Origin: Paenalcaligenes sp050487225
Lineage (GTDB): Bacteria > Pseudomonadota > Gammaproteobacteria > Burkholderiales > Burkholderiaceae_B
Direction: 5' to 3'
Assembly: GCF_050487225.1 (NCBI RefSeq)
Contig: NZ_JBKQGY010000002.1
Span: 248,001-312,000 of the forward strand
DNA: 64,000 nt
This document shows, one piece after another, positions 49,222-57,697 of this stretch. Within the stretch, counting starts at the first letter, position 1. Every line of letters begins with the position of its first letter. A program made the position numbers and the translations under genes. Under the pieces are notes generated by a model, which worked only from the letters and a program-made list of their open reading frames with translations, ran no database searches and was not told the DNA's origin.

Positions 49222-50505
49222 TTACTCAGCAGTTACTGCTTGGGCTGTAGGGTTTTCTTCGTGGTACGCACGGTAGGTTTGCTGTGTAGCAATGTGACCG
49301 GCTACGTGTTTAGCGTCGTGCCATACACCCCAGATAAAGGAGGAACCACGACGGGACTGCCATGGCAAGCCCAAGAAATACACGCCACGCTCTTCAGTAG
49401 ACACACCGCGCTGGTGCAATGGTTTGCCTTTTTCATCAAAGGTATCCACTTCCAACCAGCTGTAGTCAGTGGCGTAACCGGTTGCCCAGATAATGGTGCG
49501 TACACCAGCGTTGATCAGGTCTAGCTCCAGCACAGGGTTCACCATGCAATCTGGGTCAGCTAGTAGCGCACGTGCTTCTGGGTCTTCAGGTAAATCCAAG
49601 CCATTACGGGTGACGTACTCATCCGCTGCATCCAACAAGGCCATCAAGTTGGCATCACCGGCACGAATGTTGTCGCCCAAATCGTTTTGGAAAGACACTT
49701 TGCCGTCTGCAAACGACTTAGTCAGGCCCACCAGTTTCATGCCTTGGGCAGCCAGTTTGCGGAAGTCGATGGTGTAACCACCGTTAGCACCGCTCACGGC
49801 AATGGTGACGTGCTCACGACCGGGGGTGACTTTCTCGGCATCCCACAAGCCCAACACACCCAACCACCAGCAGAAATCACGGTTACGGTAGCTACGTGGT
49901 GGACGGTCGTGCGGGCCTACTGACAGGTAGACATCACGGCCAGAGCGCAGCAGTTCTTCTGCGATCTGCACACCAGATGAACCCGCACCGACCACCAACA
50001 CACCACCCTCAGGCAACTGCGCAGGGTTCATATATGCCGCCGAGTGAATCTGGTGCAAGCGCTCATCTTTAGGCGCAATGGCAGGAATCACTGGGCATTG
50101 GAAAGGGCCAGTTGCCACAACCAAGTTCAACGCATCGAACACGCCATCGGAAGTTTCAACGCGGAAACCTGGGCGACCTTCGTTGCGCACCGCTTTTTTC
50201 ACTTCTACGCCGGTACGAATAGGCGCATTAATTTGTTTGGCATAGGCTTCGAAGTAATCAGCCACTTGGTCTTTGCTGGCAAATGCATCAGGGCTAATGC
50301 CTTGGAATGTCATGCCAGGAAAGCGATCGTGCCATGCTGGGCCGTTAGCCACTAGGGAATCCCAGCGGCCTGTACGCCAACGCTCGGCAATACGCTCACG
50401 CTCTAGCACCACGTGTGGCACACCCAATTTGCTCAAATGCTCGCTGGCCGCAACACCAGCTTGACCGGCACCAATCACCAGCGTATCAATGGATTCAATA
50501 GTCAT
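49222..50505 (-). CDS. Flavin-containing monooxygenase-like oxidoreductase (CzcO type)
   Basis: 427 residues with two dinucleotide motifs: G-A-G-Q-A-G at 12-17 for FAD and V-V-G-A-G-S-S-G-V-Q near 170-180 for NADPH. Between them lies L-H-Q-I-H-S-A-A-Y, close to the FMO fingerprint. The late W-A-T-G-Y-A-T-D-Y motif is typical of FMO-like enzymes. It could N-oxygenate an amine or perform a Baeyer-Villiger type oxidation. Its position between a symporter and a Rid protein suggests oxidation of a nitrogen compound that the symporter brings in. Substrate unknown. Confidence 0.87.
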   Translation of the reverse strand: MTIESIDTLVIGAGQAGVAASEHLSKLGVPHVVLERERIAERWRTGRWDSLVANGPAWHDRFPGMTFQGISPDAFASKDQVADYFEAYAKQINAPIRTGVEVKKAVRNEGRPGFRVETSDGVFDALNLVVATGPFQCPVIPAIAPKDERLHQIHSAAYMNPAQLPEGGVLVVGAGSSGVQIAEELLRSGRDVYLSVGPHDRPPRSYRNRDFCWWLGVLGLWDAEKVTPGREHVTIAVSGANGGYTIDFRKLAAQGMKLVGLTKSFADGKVSFQNDLGDNIRAGDANLMALLDAADEYVTRNGLDLPEDPEARALLADPDCMVNPVLELDLINAGVRTIIWATGYATDYSWLEVDTFDEKGKPLHQRGVSTEERGVYFLGLPWQSRRGSSFIWGVWHDAKHVAGHIATQQTYRAYHEENPTAQAVTAE

Positions 50506-50623
50506 TTTTCGGTTTCCTTCTGAACGGATAGAGTCCGGCAGCGTTATCTCGCTGCTACAGCTGCCACCACACCTGCCCGGTATATGTTTGCGCTGCGTTA
50601 AATATCAAAATTAGAGTTGTGTA

Positions 50624-50676
50624 AGCACTGCTCTATCAGTGCTCGCTGTCGGGCCAACGCCATGCTATGGCCCGAC
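50624..50676 (-). promoter_or_regulatory. Two intercistronic hairpins between symporter and monooxygenase genes
   Basis: AGCACTG/CAGTGCT (50624-50643) and GTCGGGCCA/TGGCCCGAC (50648-50676) stand side by side past the symporter stop. No good U-tract follows, so they may stabilise or partly terminate the operon mRNA and set different expression of transporter and enzymes. Confidence 0.5.
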
Positions 50677-50688
50677 TGACGAGGGAAA

Positions 50689-52095
50689 TTACGCTGTTTT
50701 GGTGCTCAGACCTGGCACAACACTACGCTGTGTCAACGCACTCACCACGAATACAGTGATGGAGTTCAAGACTAAGGCGATCAAACCAATGTTGAGGGCG
50801 TACAGGTTGAATTCGCTGAAGTACATGGCGAACACGGCAGCAATACCTACCAGCAAACCACTTAATACACCGGCAGCAGTCGCTCGTTTGAAGAATATGA
50901 CGGACAACAAACCTGGCAACATCTGGCCAAAACCGGCGTAAGCGGTGTTCATCAAGTTCAGCATCAAGCTTGGCAAGACCACGGTCAAAATCATAGAAAT
51001 GATCAGGTACACCAGAATCACGATCTGCGACAAACGCTTCTGTGATTGCAGAGGCACGTTGCTCACGATGTTGCGGGTGAAAATCCCACCTACAGACAAC
51101 GAAATCACCGAAATCAAGATCAACCCAGACAACGCGGCACCAGCGGCCACAAAACCAACTGCCCAGCTTGGCAACACATCAATAGCCGTTGCAATGAACG
51201 CATGGTTAGGGCTAGTGAGATCAGGGATACGAACCATGGCGTAGTAAGCCGCTGCAATCAGGAACGGGAACATCAGCATGTACAAAGGCATGAAACGTTT
51301 GGCACGTTTAATACCGCCTTCGGACTTACTGGTGAACAAGATCGTGATCATGAATGGCAAGCAGTAGAACGCCATAGACTGGAACACAATGGTGGACATA
51401 GAGAACACCACTTCATCTTGGTTGGCGTACGCAATGGACGCACCTTGATCACGTGCTGCCGTAAACAGTTCTTCCACACCACCCATTTTGTGGAACGCCG
51501 CCCAACCCACACCCACAATCGCGCCAAACAACAGGATGTCTTTCAACACCGCAATCATGGCGGGTGCTTTCACACCAGAAATAGAGATGTAGATAAAGGC
51601 AATTGCACCCGCAATAATCACGGCGACTACAGGGTCAATTTCGTAGCCCAACGCATTCAATGCCACGATCAAACCTTGGAATTGCATTTGCGCCCAAGGG
51701 ATCAAGAACATCAAGTAGCACAGTGCCACTACCAGTTCCAAAGTACGGTTTTTGAAATGGCTCTTAAACAAATCGGGTGCGGTCATCGCATCGTAATGCT
51801 TACCGGCTTTCCAGATTTTGGGGGCCAAAAAGTAGCCCACAGGGTAGATCAACAGCAAGAACGCCATGAACCAAATACCGTAGTTCACGCCCTTGGCATA
51901 AATACTGCCGGGCAAACCAATCACGGTTGCCACACTGTAGATTTCACCTACGGCCAAGAAAAACAGGATGATCACGCCAAACGAGCGGCCACCCACCAGA
52001 AAATCAGCCACGTCCCCTTTCTTGGCATTGCGGTTGACCATCAACGCCAACAGCAACGAGAACAGGATGATTGCAATGAAAATAAAAGCTGCCAT
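50689..52095 (-). CDS. Sodium:solute symporter (SSS family)
   Basis: 468 residues with about 13 membrane segments. The SSS pattern D-F-L-V-G-G-R-S-F-G-V near residue 35, followed by G-L-P-G-S-I-Y-A-K-G and K-D-I-L-L-F-G-A, is typical of PanF/proline-type symporters. Uptake is driven by sodium. The substrate is unknown but should be a small polar carbon/nitrogen compound, judging from the enzymes in the operon. It follows the DUF3311 gene by 22 bases. Confidence 0.9.
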   Translation of the reverse strand: MAAFIFIAIILFSLLLALMVNRNAKKGDVADFLVGGRSFGVIILFFLAVGEIYSVATVIGLPGSIYAKGVNYGIWFMAFLLLIYPVGYFLAPKIWKAGKHYDAMTAPDLFKSHFKNRTLELVVALCYLMFLIPWAQMQFQGLIVALNALGYEIDPVVAVIIAGAIAFIYISISGVKAPAMIAVLKDILLFGAIVGVGWAAFHKMGGVEELFTAARDQGASIAYANQDEVVFSMSTIVFQSMAFYCLPFMITILFTSKSEGGIKRAKRFMPLYMLMFPFLIAAAYYAMVRIPDLTSPNHAFIATAIDVLPSWAVGFVAAGAALSGLILISVISLSVGGIFTRNIVSNVPLQSQKRLSQIVILVYLIISMILTVVLPSLMLNLMNTAYAGFGQMLPGLLSVIFFKRATAAGVLSGLLVGIAAVFAMYFSEFNLYALNIGLIALVLNSITVFVVSALTQRSVVPGLSTKTA

Positions 52096-52117
52096 GAGTA
52101 TTCCTTAGCGATTGTTG

Positions 52118-52324
52118 TTATTCGTCTTGGTAGTCTTTTTTATCCAATAACCACGCTGTGGAAATACAGATGGTGGTCAGGAAAAACCACAAGAACACCC
52201 AGAAATACAAAGGCGGAAAACCTAAGATGAACTCGGTACTGAAGCGAAAATGGTAAATACCCAGCATGACGCTGGCGTAGGGAATGATCAGCCCAATTAA
52301 TAGGCTCAAGAAACGTCTTGTCAT
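52118..52324 (-). CDS. DUF3311 small membrane protein
   Basis: 68 residues. ATG 52324 is directly preceded by GAGGAGGGG. Two hydrophobic helices are visible (F-L-S-L-L-I-G-L-I-I-P-Y-A-S-V-M-L-G-I-Y and Y-F-W-V-F-L-W-F-F-L-T-T-I), with F-G-F-P-P type turn residues between. Such small proteins are commonly encoded just before an SSS symporter, as YhdT is before PanF in E. coli, and are thought to assist it. First gene of the operon running left to argE. Confidence 0.85.
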   Translation of the reverse strand: MTRRFLSLLIGLIIPYASVMLGIYHFRFSTEFILGFPPLYFWVFLWFFLTTICISTAWLLDKKDYQDE

Positions 52325-52653
52325 GACCCCTCCTCGTGTGATGACTTGATGAGGTAGTGATGCTAGCTCACGGGTGCTTGAATCCTTAACTACTAAAAAG
52401 CTTGTCAAGCCATAAGCTAAATATCACTAGTCAGGCTAAGCCGCGCCACGATTGGGCTTCAGGGGTATGAAAAAAATCCTATGTTTTAAGCTTCTAGGGA
52501 AAACCCCAGCACCAACAACCGCCCTCAACATTGCGTTATGAGCTCTCAATTGCCGGTATTTAACGTAAAAATCCCTCACGTATCGATTTTCAGCCCCTAC
52601 AATAGCGACACGTACACCGGTGCTAGGACAAGCACCCCAAGCAGGAGGGCCGC
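52325..52653. promoter_or_regulatory. Divergent intergenic region between DUF3311 operon and LysR gene
   Basis: 329 bases without a gene. A TTGACA lies on the minus strand at 52408-52403, but no convincing -10 follows at 16-18 bases. LysR binding sites are expected here; I could not pick a T-N11-A site with confidence. Confidence 0.4.
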
Positions 52654-53592
52654 ATGGCTTTCTACACATTACGACAACTCAAATACTTCGTGACCACCGT
52701 ACAAGCCGGTAGTGTCGCTGGTGCCTCACGCCAACTGCATATTGCACAACCCTCTATTTCCAACGCCATCAAGAACTTGGAAGACAGTTTTGGGGTGCAA
52801 TTATTTATTCGCCACCATGCGCAAGGCGTCACCCTCACCTCGAGTGGCGAACGTTTCTACCGCAAAGCAGAAGAGCTGCTGCGACTGTCTTACGAGTTTG
52901 AGCAAAACGCGCTGGCCGATAACGATGTGGTCACCGGAAAAATAGACATTGGCTGTTTTGAAACCGTGGCACCGCTGTATTTGCCCATGCTGTTGGCTGA
53001 GTTTCGCGAGCGACACCCTGGGCTCAATTTGCGTCTGCGCGATGGCGATCAACAAGACTTGGTGCAAGGGCTTACGGCTGGTACGTTCGATCTTGTGTTT
53101 CTCTACGAGCACGAGCTAGACGGCACTATCGAAACCGAACCCTTGATGCCGCCGCAAAAACCCTATGTATTGCTGCCCGAAAACCACCCTTTTGCGCAGC
53201 AAGAAAGCATTTCCATGTTTGATCTGTGCGCCGAGCCCATGATCTTGCTAGACATACAGCCTAGCCGTACTTTCTTTGTGAGCCTGTTTCACGACCTAGG
53301 GCTCACCCCCAACATCGTATTTGGCTCACCCTCCATTGAAATGGTGCGCGGCATGGTGGCCCAAGGCTTTGGTTTCTCACTACTGGTGACGCGCCCGGTG
53401 ATTGATCGCACCTACGATGGCAAACGCATAGTGTGTGTGGATATCAAAGAACCTGTTGCCCGTTCAGGTCTAGTCTGTGCGCGTTTAAAACGTACTCAAC
53501 TCACCAAACCTGCTCAACTGTTTTTAGATTTTTGTCGCACCCGTTTGGCACAACTGGACTCTGCGGGCAGACTGCCCCCACCCGTAGAATAA
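52654..53592 (+). CDS. LysR-family transcriptional regulator
   Basis: 312 residues, normal LysR length. N-terminal HTH: L-R-Q-L-K-Y-F-V-T-T-V-Q-A-G-S-V-A-G-A-S-R-Q-L-H-I-A then Q-P-S-I-S-N-A-I-K-N-L-E. The effector-binding domain starts with K-I-D-I-G-C-F-E-T-V-A-P. GGAGG sits six bases before ATG. It is divergent from the DUF3311-symporter-monooxygenase operon and is the obvious candidate to induce it in response to the substrate. Family members normally activate the divergent unit. Confidence 0.92.
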   Translation: MAFYTLRQLKYFVTTVQAGSVAGASRQLHIAQPSISNAIKNLEDSFGVQLFIRHHAQGVTLTSSGERFYRKAEELLRLSYEFEQNALADNDVVTGKIDIGCFETVAPLYLPMLLAEFRERHPGLNLRLRDGDQQDLVQGLTAGTFDLVFLYEHELDGTIETEPLMPPQKPYVLLPENHPFAQQESISMFDLCAEPMILLDIQPSRTFFVSLFHDLGLTPNIVFGSPSIEMVRGMVAQGFGFSLLVTRPVIDRTYDGKRIVCVDIKEPVARSGLVCARLKRTQLTKPAQLFLDFCRTRLAQLDSAGRLPPPVE

Positions 53593-53613
53593 GCACAGCA
53601 AACGAGTCACCAT

Positions 53614-53655
53614 AAAAAACGCCCCACAACAAGGAAGTCTCCTGATTGTGGGGCG
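53614..53655 (-). terminator. Terminator of the Tsx-like gene
   Basis: Stem CGCCCCACAA/TTGTGGGGCG (10 bp), with A6 on the plus strand giving U6 on the minus-strand transcript. It lies between the convergent LysR and Tsx-like genes. Confidence 0.9.
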
Positions 53656-53694
53656 AACTCATTGCATCATCCACGTTTGTGCAGTGATTACCGC

Positions 53695-54570
53695 TTAAAA
53701 GTGCCACTCTGCCTGCAACATTGGCGCAGTCGTTTTAATGCCTGGTTTCACGTTGCCATTGGCCATGTAGCGATTACCAAACTTGTTATGCCAGTACTCA
53801 TAGCCTATGCCTAACCAGAAGGTGTTTTTGGTGTCGAACATCACCTTACCCACGTCCATCATCAGCGAGGCACGTACTAGCACTTCCGATTTAGTGCTGA
53901 TACCCGCATAGTCGCGGCCTTTGGGGCTGTTGTAGTTGGCAAAACCCTGGAACTTAAACGGTACAGCGCCCACATCAAAGGGTAGATTCCATGTGAGGTT
54001 AGCCATAAATTGTGGGTCAAACGAGATATTGCTGTCTGGGCAGGCCGGCGCACCCAACCCGCAGTGGTTCCACTCTTTACCGTACATCAGGCTCAAATCC
54101 AAGAACCCACGCGGCACATCAAACTTAAAGGTAGGCCCTACCACCAACAACCGCTTACGCGGGCCAAAGGCTGTGTTTTTCGTGTTCAGATCAAACCCTG
54201 CGGTTAAGGCCACATCTTTCACTGGCCCAAAGCTTAAGTCTGTATCAAACACCTTCCCCATAGACAACTGATGGCGGTAGGTCGCATAGAACTCCGTCGC
54301 CCCGTTGTTGCCACTCCCACTAGAGGGGTCGGCCTTGCTGGATTGCAGCATGTCTACGTTAAAGAAGTTTTGCCCGTAGTTGTAGCCACTGACGTGCGTG
54401 AAGCTAAGGATGTTCTTAGTCACATCCTTATCATTCATAGGCTCGTGAAACTGTGTGCCATAGCGATAACTAAAGAAGTTGTCGCTCCATGTAATCGCTT
54501 GTGCTGACGTGCTGAACGCTGCCATCGCCACTACCGATGCTCCCAGCAGCGTAGTACTTAGTTTTGTCAT
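53695..54570 (-). CDS. Tsx-like nucleoside-specific outer-membrane channel
   Basis: 291 residues. A signal peptide ends S-T-S-A-Q-A near residue 25. The mature start I-T-W-S-D-N-F-F-S-Y-R-Y-G-T-Q-F-x-E-P, the repeated beta-strand pattern and the terminal W-H-F fit the OmpK/Tsx family. A Cys pair (C-G-L-G-A-P-A-C) lies in a loop. It should let nucleosides or nucleobases cross the outer membrane. ATG 54570 has GGGGAGA upstream. The next gene upstream on the same strand is an NCS2 purine permease, a matching inner-membrane partner. Confidence 0.87.
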   Translation of the reverse strand: MTKLSTTLLGASVVAMAAFSTSAQAITWSDNFFSYRYGTQFHEPMNDKDVTKNILSFTHVSGYNYGQNFFNVDMLQSSKADPSSGSGNNGATEFYATYRHQLSMGKVFDTDLSFGPVKDVALTAGFDLNTKNTAFGPRKRLLVVGPTFKFDVPRGFLDLSLMYGKEWNHCGLGAPACPDSNISFDPQFMANLTWNLPFDVGAVPFKFQGFANYNSPKGRDYAGISTKSEVLVRASLMMDVGKVMFDTKNTFWLGIGYEYWHNKFGNRYMANGNVKPGIKTTAPMLQAEWHF

Positions 54571-54721
54571 TATTGTCTCCCCTTCGTTATAGAGTGCGCC
54601 GTAGATCTTTGTCCGTTGTAGACGCACCTTTGGTGTAAAAAATCGTCGTGTTTACTTTCCTTTGATTACCAAAACAGTGGTGGCTGGGCGTTAACCCTTA
54701 GATGGGCTAGCCACCAAAGCA

Positions 54722-54748
54722 AGAAGGCTGCCCACCGGACAGCCTTCT
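54722..54748 (-). terminator. Hairpin terminating the NCS2 gene
   Basis: Stem AGAAGGCTG/CAGCCTTCT (9 bp, nine-base loop), past the NCS2 stop and followed on the minus strand by a weakly T-rich stretch. It would separate NCS2 from the Tsx-like gene, so the latter may have its own promoter. Confidence 0.65.
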
Positions 54749-54760
54749 ATGTGTTTTCGT

Positions 54761-56260
54761 TTAGTGCTGTGAAGCCAGCTGCTGTGTAGAGGACGGCTCT
54801 TGCGTGACCAGTCTAGGCCCAGCCTGCCCTACTTCAGTAGTCGGTGCAGCAATCGCTGCGGGTGCACTGTTTTCTTCTTTGCGACGCTCTAGGCGGTTAA
54901 TGCCATTGAAGAACAGGTTCAATGAGATCGCCGATACCGCAGCCAACAAAATACCACTGTGCAGCAACGGAGCCAGTACGCTAGGCATTTTGTCCAGCAA
55001 GTGCTCAGCCACCAGAGGAATCATGCCCATACCCAAGCTGATCGCTACGATGTAAGGGTTGTAGCGGTTGCTGTTCAGATCGGCAGACATCAGGATTTTG
55101 ATCCCTGTGGATGCCACCATACCGAACATCACGATCCCGGCACCACCCAACACGTAGTTAGGGATAGAGGCCACAATGAATGCCATTTTCGGGAACAAGC
55201 CTAGGGCAATCAGGAACACACCACCCATCACACATACCCAACGACTACGCACACCGGTCACACTCACCAAACCCACATTTTGCGAGAACGAGCTGTGTGG
55301 GAAGGTGTTCATCACACCACCAATCAGCGTACCCAGACCGTCCGTAGACAAGCCACGTACCAAGTCTTCACGGCTAGGAGGACGACCACAAATAGAACCC
55401 AGTGCCAAGAACATGCCCAGCGATTCCACCATGATTACCACCATGATCAAGGACAAGATTGCTGCTGCACCCAACAAGCTCCAGCTCAATGTAGGCACAC
55501 CGAAAGCAAACGGCTTCACAATGGCTACCCAGCTTGCATCGCCCAACCCATCAAAGTTAATGCGACCTTGAGCCAGTGCGATAAAGAAACCTGCCAGCAA
55601 CCCGATCAATACGGCCACGTTAGACAAGAAGCCTTTAGCGAATTTGGTGATCCCCAAGATGATCAACAACACGATCAGTGCCGTACCCAAGTTCTGCATA
55701 GAACCGTATTCTGGGTTGGCAATCATTTGACCGGTGACTTGGTCTAGGATTTGCGGCTTACCGCCCCCTACCCACTCCAAACCCACACGCATCAAGGTAA
55801 TACCAATCACGGTAATGATGATGCCAGTGACAACTGGCGGGAATAGCCCCATCATGCGGCTAAATATAGGCGCAATCAGAATGCTGAAAATACCGGCCAA
55901 AATGGTGGCCCCGAAAATCCCCGTCAACCCTAGACTTGGATCCAGACCAATCGCAATCATGGGGCTCACTGCCGCGAACGACACACCCATCATCACAGGT
56001 AACTTAATACCAAACACGCCAACCCCACGCGCTTGGATAATGGTGATCAGACCACAGCACAACAAATCTGCATTAATCAACAAAGCAATCTGCTCTTTGG
56101 TCAGACCCAGCGCAGCACCGATAATCAACGGCACTGCCACTGCTCCTGCGTACATGACCATCACGTGTTGAATGCCCAGCGTAGCCAGACTACCTAGCGG
56201 CAATCGCTCATCTACACCACCACAATCAACAGGCTGACTTTTCTCTGTTTGAGCTGACAT
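54761..56260 (-). CDS. NCS2 nucleobase permease (xanthine/urate-type)
   Basis: 499 residues with about 14 membrane segments. L-G-I-Q-H-V-M-V-M-Y-A-G near residue 30 is the Q-H motif of NCS2 carriers. V-M-M-G-V-S-F-A-A-V-S-P follows, then the helix-10 region N-T-F-P-H-S-S-F-S-Q-N-V-G-L-V-S-V-T-G-V-R-S, which is typical of the xanthine/uric-acid branch rather than UraA. It imports purine bases with protons. A structured RNA element lies about 90 bases upstream of the start codon. Confidence 0.9.
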   Translation of the reverse strand: MSAQTEKSQPVDCGGVDERLPLGSLATLGIQHVMVMYAGAVAVPLIIGAALGLTKEQIALLINADLLCCGLITIIQARGVGVFGIKLPVMMGVSFAAVSPMIAIGLDPSLGLTGIFGATILAGIFSILIAPIFSRMMGLFPPVVTGIIITVIGITLMRVGLEWVGGGKPQILDQVTGQMIANPEYGSMQNLGTALIVLLIILGITKFAKGFLSNVAVLIGLLAGFFIALAQGRINFDGLGDASWVAIVKPFAFGVPTLSWSLLGAAAILSLIMVVIMVESLGMFLALGSICGRPPSREDLVRGLSTDGLGTLIGGVMNTFPHSSFSQNVGLVSVTGVRSRWVCVMGGVFLIALGLFPKMAFIVASIPNYVLGGAGIVMFGMVASTGIKILMSADLNSNRYNPYIVAISLGMGMIPLVAEHLLDKMPSVLAPLLHSGILLAAVSAISLNLFFNGINRLERRKEENSAPAAIAAPTTEVGQAGPRLVTQEPSSTQQLASQH

Positions 56261-56348
56261 CTAGGGTCTCCTTTTTAATATACGTTTCAGACTCCCTACA
56301 TATCCCCAGAAATGGCCTATTGCAGTCAAACAGGTTTAGAGAGTCGGT

Positions 56349-56409
56349 CAGGCTGTTGGGCTTGTTGTGTTGTCCCTTATTAGGTTGCGACCTACACAAC
56401 CACAGCCTG
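56349..56409 (-). promoter_or_regulatory. Structured 5' leader of the purine permease, possible riboswitch
   Basis: On the minus strand an outer stem CAGGCTG/CAGCCTG (7 bp) encloses an inner stem GTTGTGT/ACACAAC (7 bp) and a tip AGGT-CGCA-ACCT. An 11-base one-sided internal loop, AATAAGGGACA, lies on the 3' side. The compact fold, rich in purines in the loop, lies in the leader of a purine permease. Known xanthine-responsive RNAs (NMT1 class) occur in such places, but I cannot confirm a match. The rest of 56261-56735 shows small hairpins only and no gene. Confidence 0.55.
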
Positions 56410-56735
56410 CACATGCTGCGATGTCTAGCAGCACACGCATAAAGTTAAAGGAAGGGTGATATCACCGAAAGGTGGTACGGTTTGATAAGTGGAATATGCA
56501 AACGCTTATAGCCTCGACGCGTTTTCTTGCATTTGCTGATAGACCCGATGAAATGGGGCTTAGCGTCTATAGACCGTGATGAATACACCACGTTTTTCTG
56601 CTTTTTTTAGCCCTTAGGGGTATTGCCCATCTAGTAGACGTAAAAAAAATATGTTATTGCCCGCCAGACTGCCTTGTTACCACTCTAGCCTGACCTCCTT
56701 ATCAAGCTATCGCCCTTCCTTTTCCAGATACTAGT

Positions 56736-57611
56736 TTAGCGCCTAGAACTCATGGCGGCTCCGGCAGAGGCCACAATCACTGCAGCGATACCCAACCACT
56801 GCAAGCCTTGCAACTGCTCGTGCAAAAAGAGCAGGCCAAACAACGCCGCAAAAGCAGGCTCTAAACTCAGCATCATGCCAAACACACTAGCAGGCATACG
56901 TGTTAAGGCCATTACCTCTAAGGTAAAGGGGATAGCTGTAGACAGCACCCCCACCGCTAAGGCCACAGGGATTAACGAGGCATTTAACAGCGTTGAGCCT
57001 GCCGTCCACACACCTACTGGTAGCACCACCAAGGTCGCAATTAACGTGCCCCATGCAGCGGTAGACGTGCCGTAGGCAGACCCCGCCTTCTTACCAAACA
57101 CAATATACAGCGCCCAGCAGCCACCTGCCGCCAACGCGAACAACATACCTACAGGGTCTAGGTCTACCCCGCTTACGCTGGGCAATAGCAAAATCAAACC
57201 ACTGGCAGCTATCACCACCCACACAATATCGCGCACTCGTCTAGAGCCTGCCAAGGCCACAATCAATGGCCCTAAGAACTCCAACGACACGGCAATACCC
57301 AGCGGGATCGTAGACAGCGAGGTATAGAACAGCATATTCATCATGCCCAGCGACACGCCATACGCTAACAAAGCTTTGAATTGCCCACGGCCTGACACGG
57401 GTGTACGCCATGGTCGCAGCACTAGCATCATCAGCATCGCACCCACGGCTAGACGTAACGTCGTTGTGCCCAACGCCCCCACGGTCGGAAACATACTCTT
57501 TGCGAGCGTTGCCCCAAACTGTAGCGAGGCCATCGCCACCAATAACACACCAATCGCAAATAATGGCACCGACACAGGCGATGCAGTAGGTTTATTCAAC
57601 ACAACAACCAT
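56736..57611 (-). CDS. EamA-family exporter (RhtA-like)
   Basis: 291 residues with ten predicted membrane helices in two EamA repeats. A-S-L-Q-F-G-A-T-L-A-K-S-M-F-P near the start and Y-T-S-L-S-T-I-P-L-G-I-A-V-S-L-E-F-L-G-P-L in the fourth helix area are close to RhtA, the threonine/homoserine exporter. The L-S-L-E-P-A-F-A-A-L-F-G-L-L-F-L-H-E motif of the last repeat is also present. ATG 57611 chosen; the preceding in-frame TTG is unnecessary. Substrate by similarity only. Confidence 0.85.
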   Translation of the reverse strand: MVVVLNKPTASPVSVPLFAIGVLLVAMASLQFGATLAKSMFPTVGALGTTTLRLAVGAMLMMLVLRPWRTPVSGRGQFKALLAYGVSLGMMNMLFYTSLSTIPLGIAVSLEFLGPLIVALAGSRRVRDIVWVVIAASGLILLLPSVSGVDLDPVGMLFALAAGGCWALYIVFGKKAGSAYGTSTAAWGTLIATLVVLPVGVWTAGSTLLNASLIPVALAVGVLSTAIPFTLEVMALTRMPASVFGMMLSLEPAFAALFGLLFLHEQLQGLQWLGIAAVIVASAGAAMSSRR

Positions 57612-57697
57612 CAAAGAAAACTAAATAACCATTGTGCATGAGCGCACAAGACTCATGCCAGCGACAGAACGGTAGAACAACAGTTTTAGGCGGTATT

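Noticed and set aside
51046..52230. Plus-strand frame of 394 codons opposite the sodium symporter gene
   Set aside because: It is rich in His, Gln and Arg with no family resemblance and lies exactly antisense to a well-supported membrane protein gene, so it is a shadow of that gene's codon pattern.
56349..56409. Classical guanine/adenine riboswitch
   Set aside because: The three-way junction and conserved loop-loop sequences of that class are absent; the fold is a linear stem with an internal loop.
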